Below, one piece after another: positions 4,968 to 5,670 of a stretch of DNA of 5,670 bases. Every line of letters begins with the position of its first letter. The first letter of the stretch is position 1. The notes under the pieces are model-generated. The model saw only the letters and a program-made list of their open reading frames with translations. It made no database searches and was not told where the DNA came from. The position numbers and the translations under genes are program-made. This DNA comes from Candidatus Forterrea sp. (lineage in GTDB: Archaea; Iainarchaeota; Iainarchaeia; Iainarchaeales; JAAZKV01): the NCBI GenBank assembly GCA_020717885.1, contig DYDN01000054.1:1-5670 (forward strand), read 5' to 3'.

Positions 4968-5168
4968 TTGTTTACTAGCGATAGGCGCGCGCAGGTATCG
5001 GTCGAGTATCTTGCTCTTTTTGGAACGCTTCTAATAATTATCGCGGCTCTTGCGAGTTACTCTTTTTTTGTTTATAATGATACTATTGCAAATAATCATC
5101 TCCAATCCGCAATAAAGGATTTGCAGCTTGCGGCGAATAAGGTTTATGCTTTGGGTGAGGGAAATTGA
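4968..5168 (+). CDS. Class III signal peptide (pilin/archaellin-like) protein, probably shortened
   Basis: This 66-residue product starts at TTG, the only standard start codon in frame after the stop at 4938. A short basic leader (SDRRA) precedes QVSVEYLALFGTLLIII, the archaeal class III signal peptide of the Q-x-S-x-E-Y-L type. An EppA/FlaK-type prepilin peptidase is expected to cut before Gln9. The hydrophobic helix runs from about 15 to 36, then an amphipathic helix (HLQSAIKDLQLAANKVYALG) ends at Gly-Asn. In longer relatives this 'L-x-x-A-x-x-V-Y-x-L-G-x-G' helix leads into a beta-rich globular domain, which is missing here. Very short class III pilins do exist, so truncation is likely but not proven. 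The product would be membrane-inserted and assembled at the cell surface. It overlaps the T2SS-F fragment that follows. Confidence 0.75.
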   Translation: MFTSDRRAQVSVEYLALFGTLLIIIAALASYSFFVYNDTIANNHLQSAIKDLQLAANKVYALGEGN

Positions 5169-5514
5169 ATCAAACTTAATTTTTGCTCTAAGAACAATAC
5201 TTGTTCAAATAAAAAGCGGGGTGAGTCTATTTGATTCGCTCTACTCTATTTCCTCAGGAAAGAGGTATGGGGAATTAGGCGCGGAACTAAAGGAAGCGGT
5301 TGATAATATTAGTACGGGGGTTTCTGAGGAAGTGGCTCTTCAAGAACTTGCAGTAAAAAACCCAAACCCATACTTACGAAAAGTGCTTTGGCAAATAGTT
5401 AATGGGATGAAAGCGGGCATAAAGTACCTCCCGCTCTTGCTCGTGATATCAATAGTGCTTTTCTTTGTCACAAGAGTTCTGACAAAAACATTCCTCGGCG
5501 GAATGGTGCTTTAG
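5146..5514 (+). pseudogene. Truncated T2SS-F/FlaJ-like pilus assembly platform protein
   Basis: The frame encodes about 122 residues from ATG 5146 (GTG 5155 and TTG 5128 are also possible), overlapping the pilin gene by about 23 nt. Residues 5-92 match the first half of an archaeal T2SS-F/FlaJ (TadC-like) domain: REIESNLIFALRTILVQIKS, GVSLFDSLYSISSG, a helix with GELGAELKEAVDNI, TGVSEEVALQELA and NPNPYLRKVLWQIVNGMKAG. In full-length members this is preceded by N-terminal sequence with membrane helices and followed by roughly another domain half plus membrane helices. Here it starts almost directly at the domain and jumps after KAG to a single hydrophobic segment (LPLLLVISIVLFFVTRVL), ending TFLGGMVL. 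I infer loss of both flanks and an internal deletion. A minimal one-helix paralogue that still works is the alternative. No assembly ATPase gene is in the window. Confidence 0.6.
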
Positions 5515-5554
5515 GATTTAATTACACTCGACGGCGATTGACGAAAATCAACAA

Positions 5555-5570
5555 GGCTTTTTATTCTAAC
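5555..5570 (+). promoter_or_regulatory. Leaderless-type promoter before the 3'-edge frame
   Basis: The TTTTTATT box (5558-5565) is centred about 27 nt before ATG 5588, and its surroundings (AGGCTTTTTATTCTAAC) resemble the box before the pilin-like gene. No ribosome binding site precedes the ATG, as expected for a leaderless message. Confidence 0.45.
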
Positions 5571-5587
5571 AAAAACGCGTCTTGATA

Positions 5588-5644
5588 ATGAATCTTGAGA
5601 GAGTAATGATTTTTATTGATGGGTATTTGCTAACTGTTTTGTAG
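5588..5644 (+). pseudogene. 18-codon frame resembling the start of an NYN-domain protein
   Basis: ATG 5588 opens MNLERVMIFIDGYLLTVL and then meets TAG 5642-5644. 'R-V-M-I-F-I-D-G' followed by an aromatic residue is how many NYN (LabA/DUF88, PIN-like RNase) proteins begin, with the first catalytic Asp in F-I-D-G. The next codons in the same frame run only to another TAG at the window end. A shift after FIDG reaches ANCFVGF, closer to the usual 'FIDGANLF', so a frameshift is possible. The well-placed promoter argues that a gene did start here. The window ends 26 bases later, so it could be a broken gene, a sequence error or a chance peptide. Confidence 0.25.
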
Positions 5645-5670
5645 GTTTTGTTTGATTGTTTGGAATAGGT

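Noticed and set aside
4362..5644. TAG stops at the ends of amrA, the T2SS-F fragment and the NYN-like frame, as a hint of amber recoding (pyrrolysine)
   Set aside because: Reading through TAG adds only two residues to amrA and nine to the T2SS-F frame, and in the last frame another TAG follows within eight codons. All fit normal termination, and no pyrrolysine genes are in the window.

Overview
The window looks archaeal, most likely a DPANN-type or other small-genome, moderately AT-rich archaeon. Three things support this. There is a class III (archaellin/pilin-type) signal peptide of the Q-x-S-x-E-Y-L kind. There is an archaeal T2SS-F/FlaJ-like fragment beside it. Several genes have TATA-like boxes centred about 27 nt before the start codon, the spacing expected for leaderless archaeal transcripts. 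The exact lineage cannot be read from the sequence.

Left part (1-1536) is accessory-looking. A 26-codon tail resembling a transposase C-terminus ends in a perfect 9-bp palindrome (69-90). Next come three tightly overlapping, very AT-rich genes of unknown function (162-530, 527-778, 778-1251), joined by ATGA and TAATG overlaps. The middle one looks like a small winged-helix protein. Directly after the third stop the base composition and codon use change, and a proline/glutamine-rich reading frame begins with no start codon. This looks like the 3' remnant of an older gene cut by insertion of the cassette. It also breaks at a T7/C8 homopolymer pair, beyond which a hydrophobic helix lies in the next frame.

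Middle part (1512-4364): a small coiled-coil gene (1512-1769), then a possible Cys-rich 48-residue gene on the minus strand (1920-1774). Then comes the best-supported unit of the window, the AmmeMemoRadiSam operon: amrS (radical SAM), amrB (MEMO family) and amrA (AMMECR1 family), in that order, on one strand, with gaps of 21 and 28 nt. The three families co-occur widely in archaea and bacteria and are thought to act together in an uncharacterised modification reaction. A nested hairpin with a T6 run closes the unit.

Right part (4431-5670): a monocistronic PPC/DUF296-fold protein with its own TATA box and ribosome binding site. A 66-residue class III signal-peptide pilin-like protein follows. 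It overlaps a T2SS-F fragment that lacks the usual N-terminal and C-terminal parts, so this pair looks like the remains of a type IV pilus-like locus. The window closes with a good leaderless promoter in front of an 18-codon frame that begins like an NYN-domain protein and then stops. No tRNA, rRNA or CRISPR array is visible.
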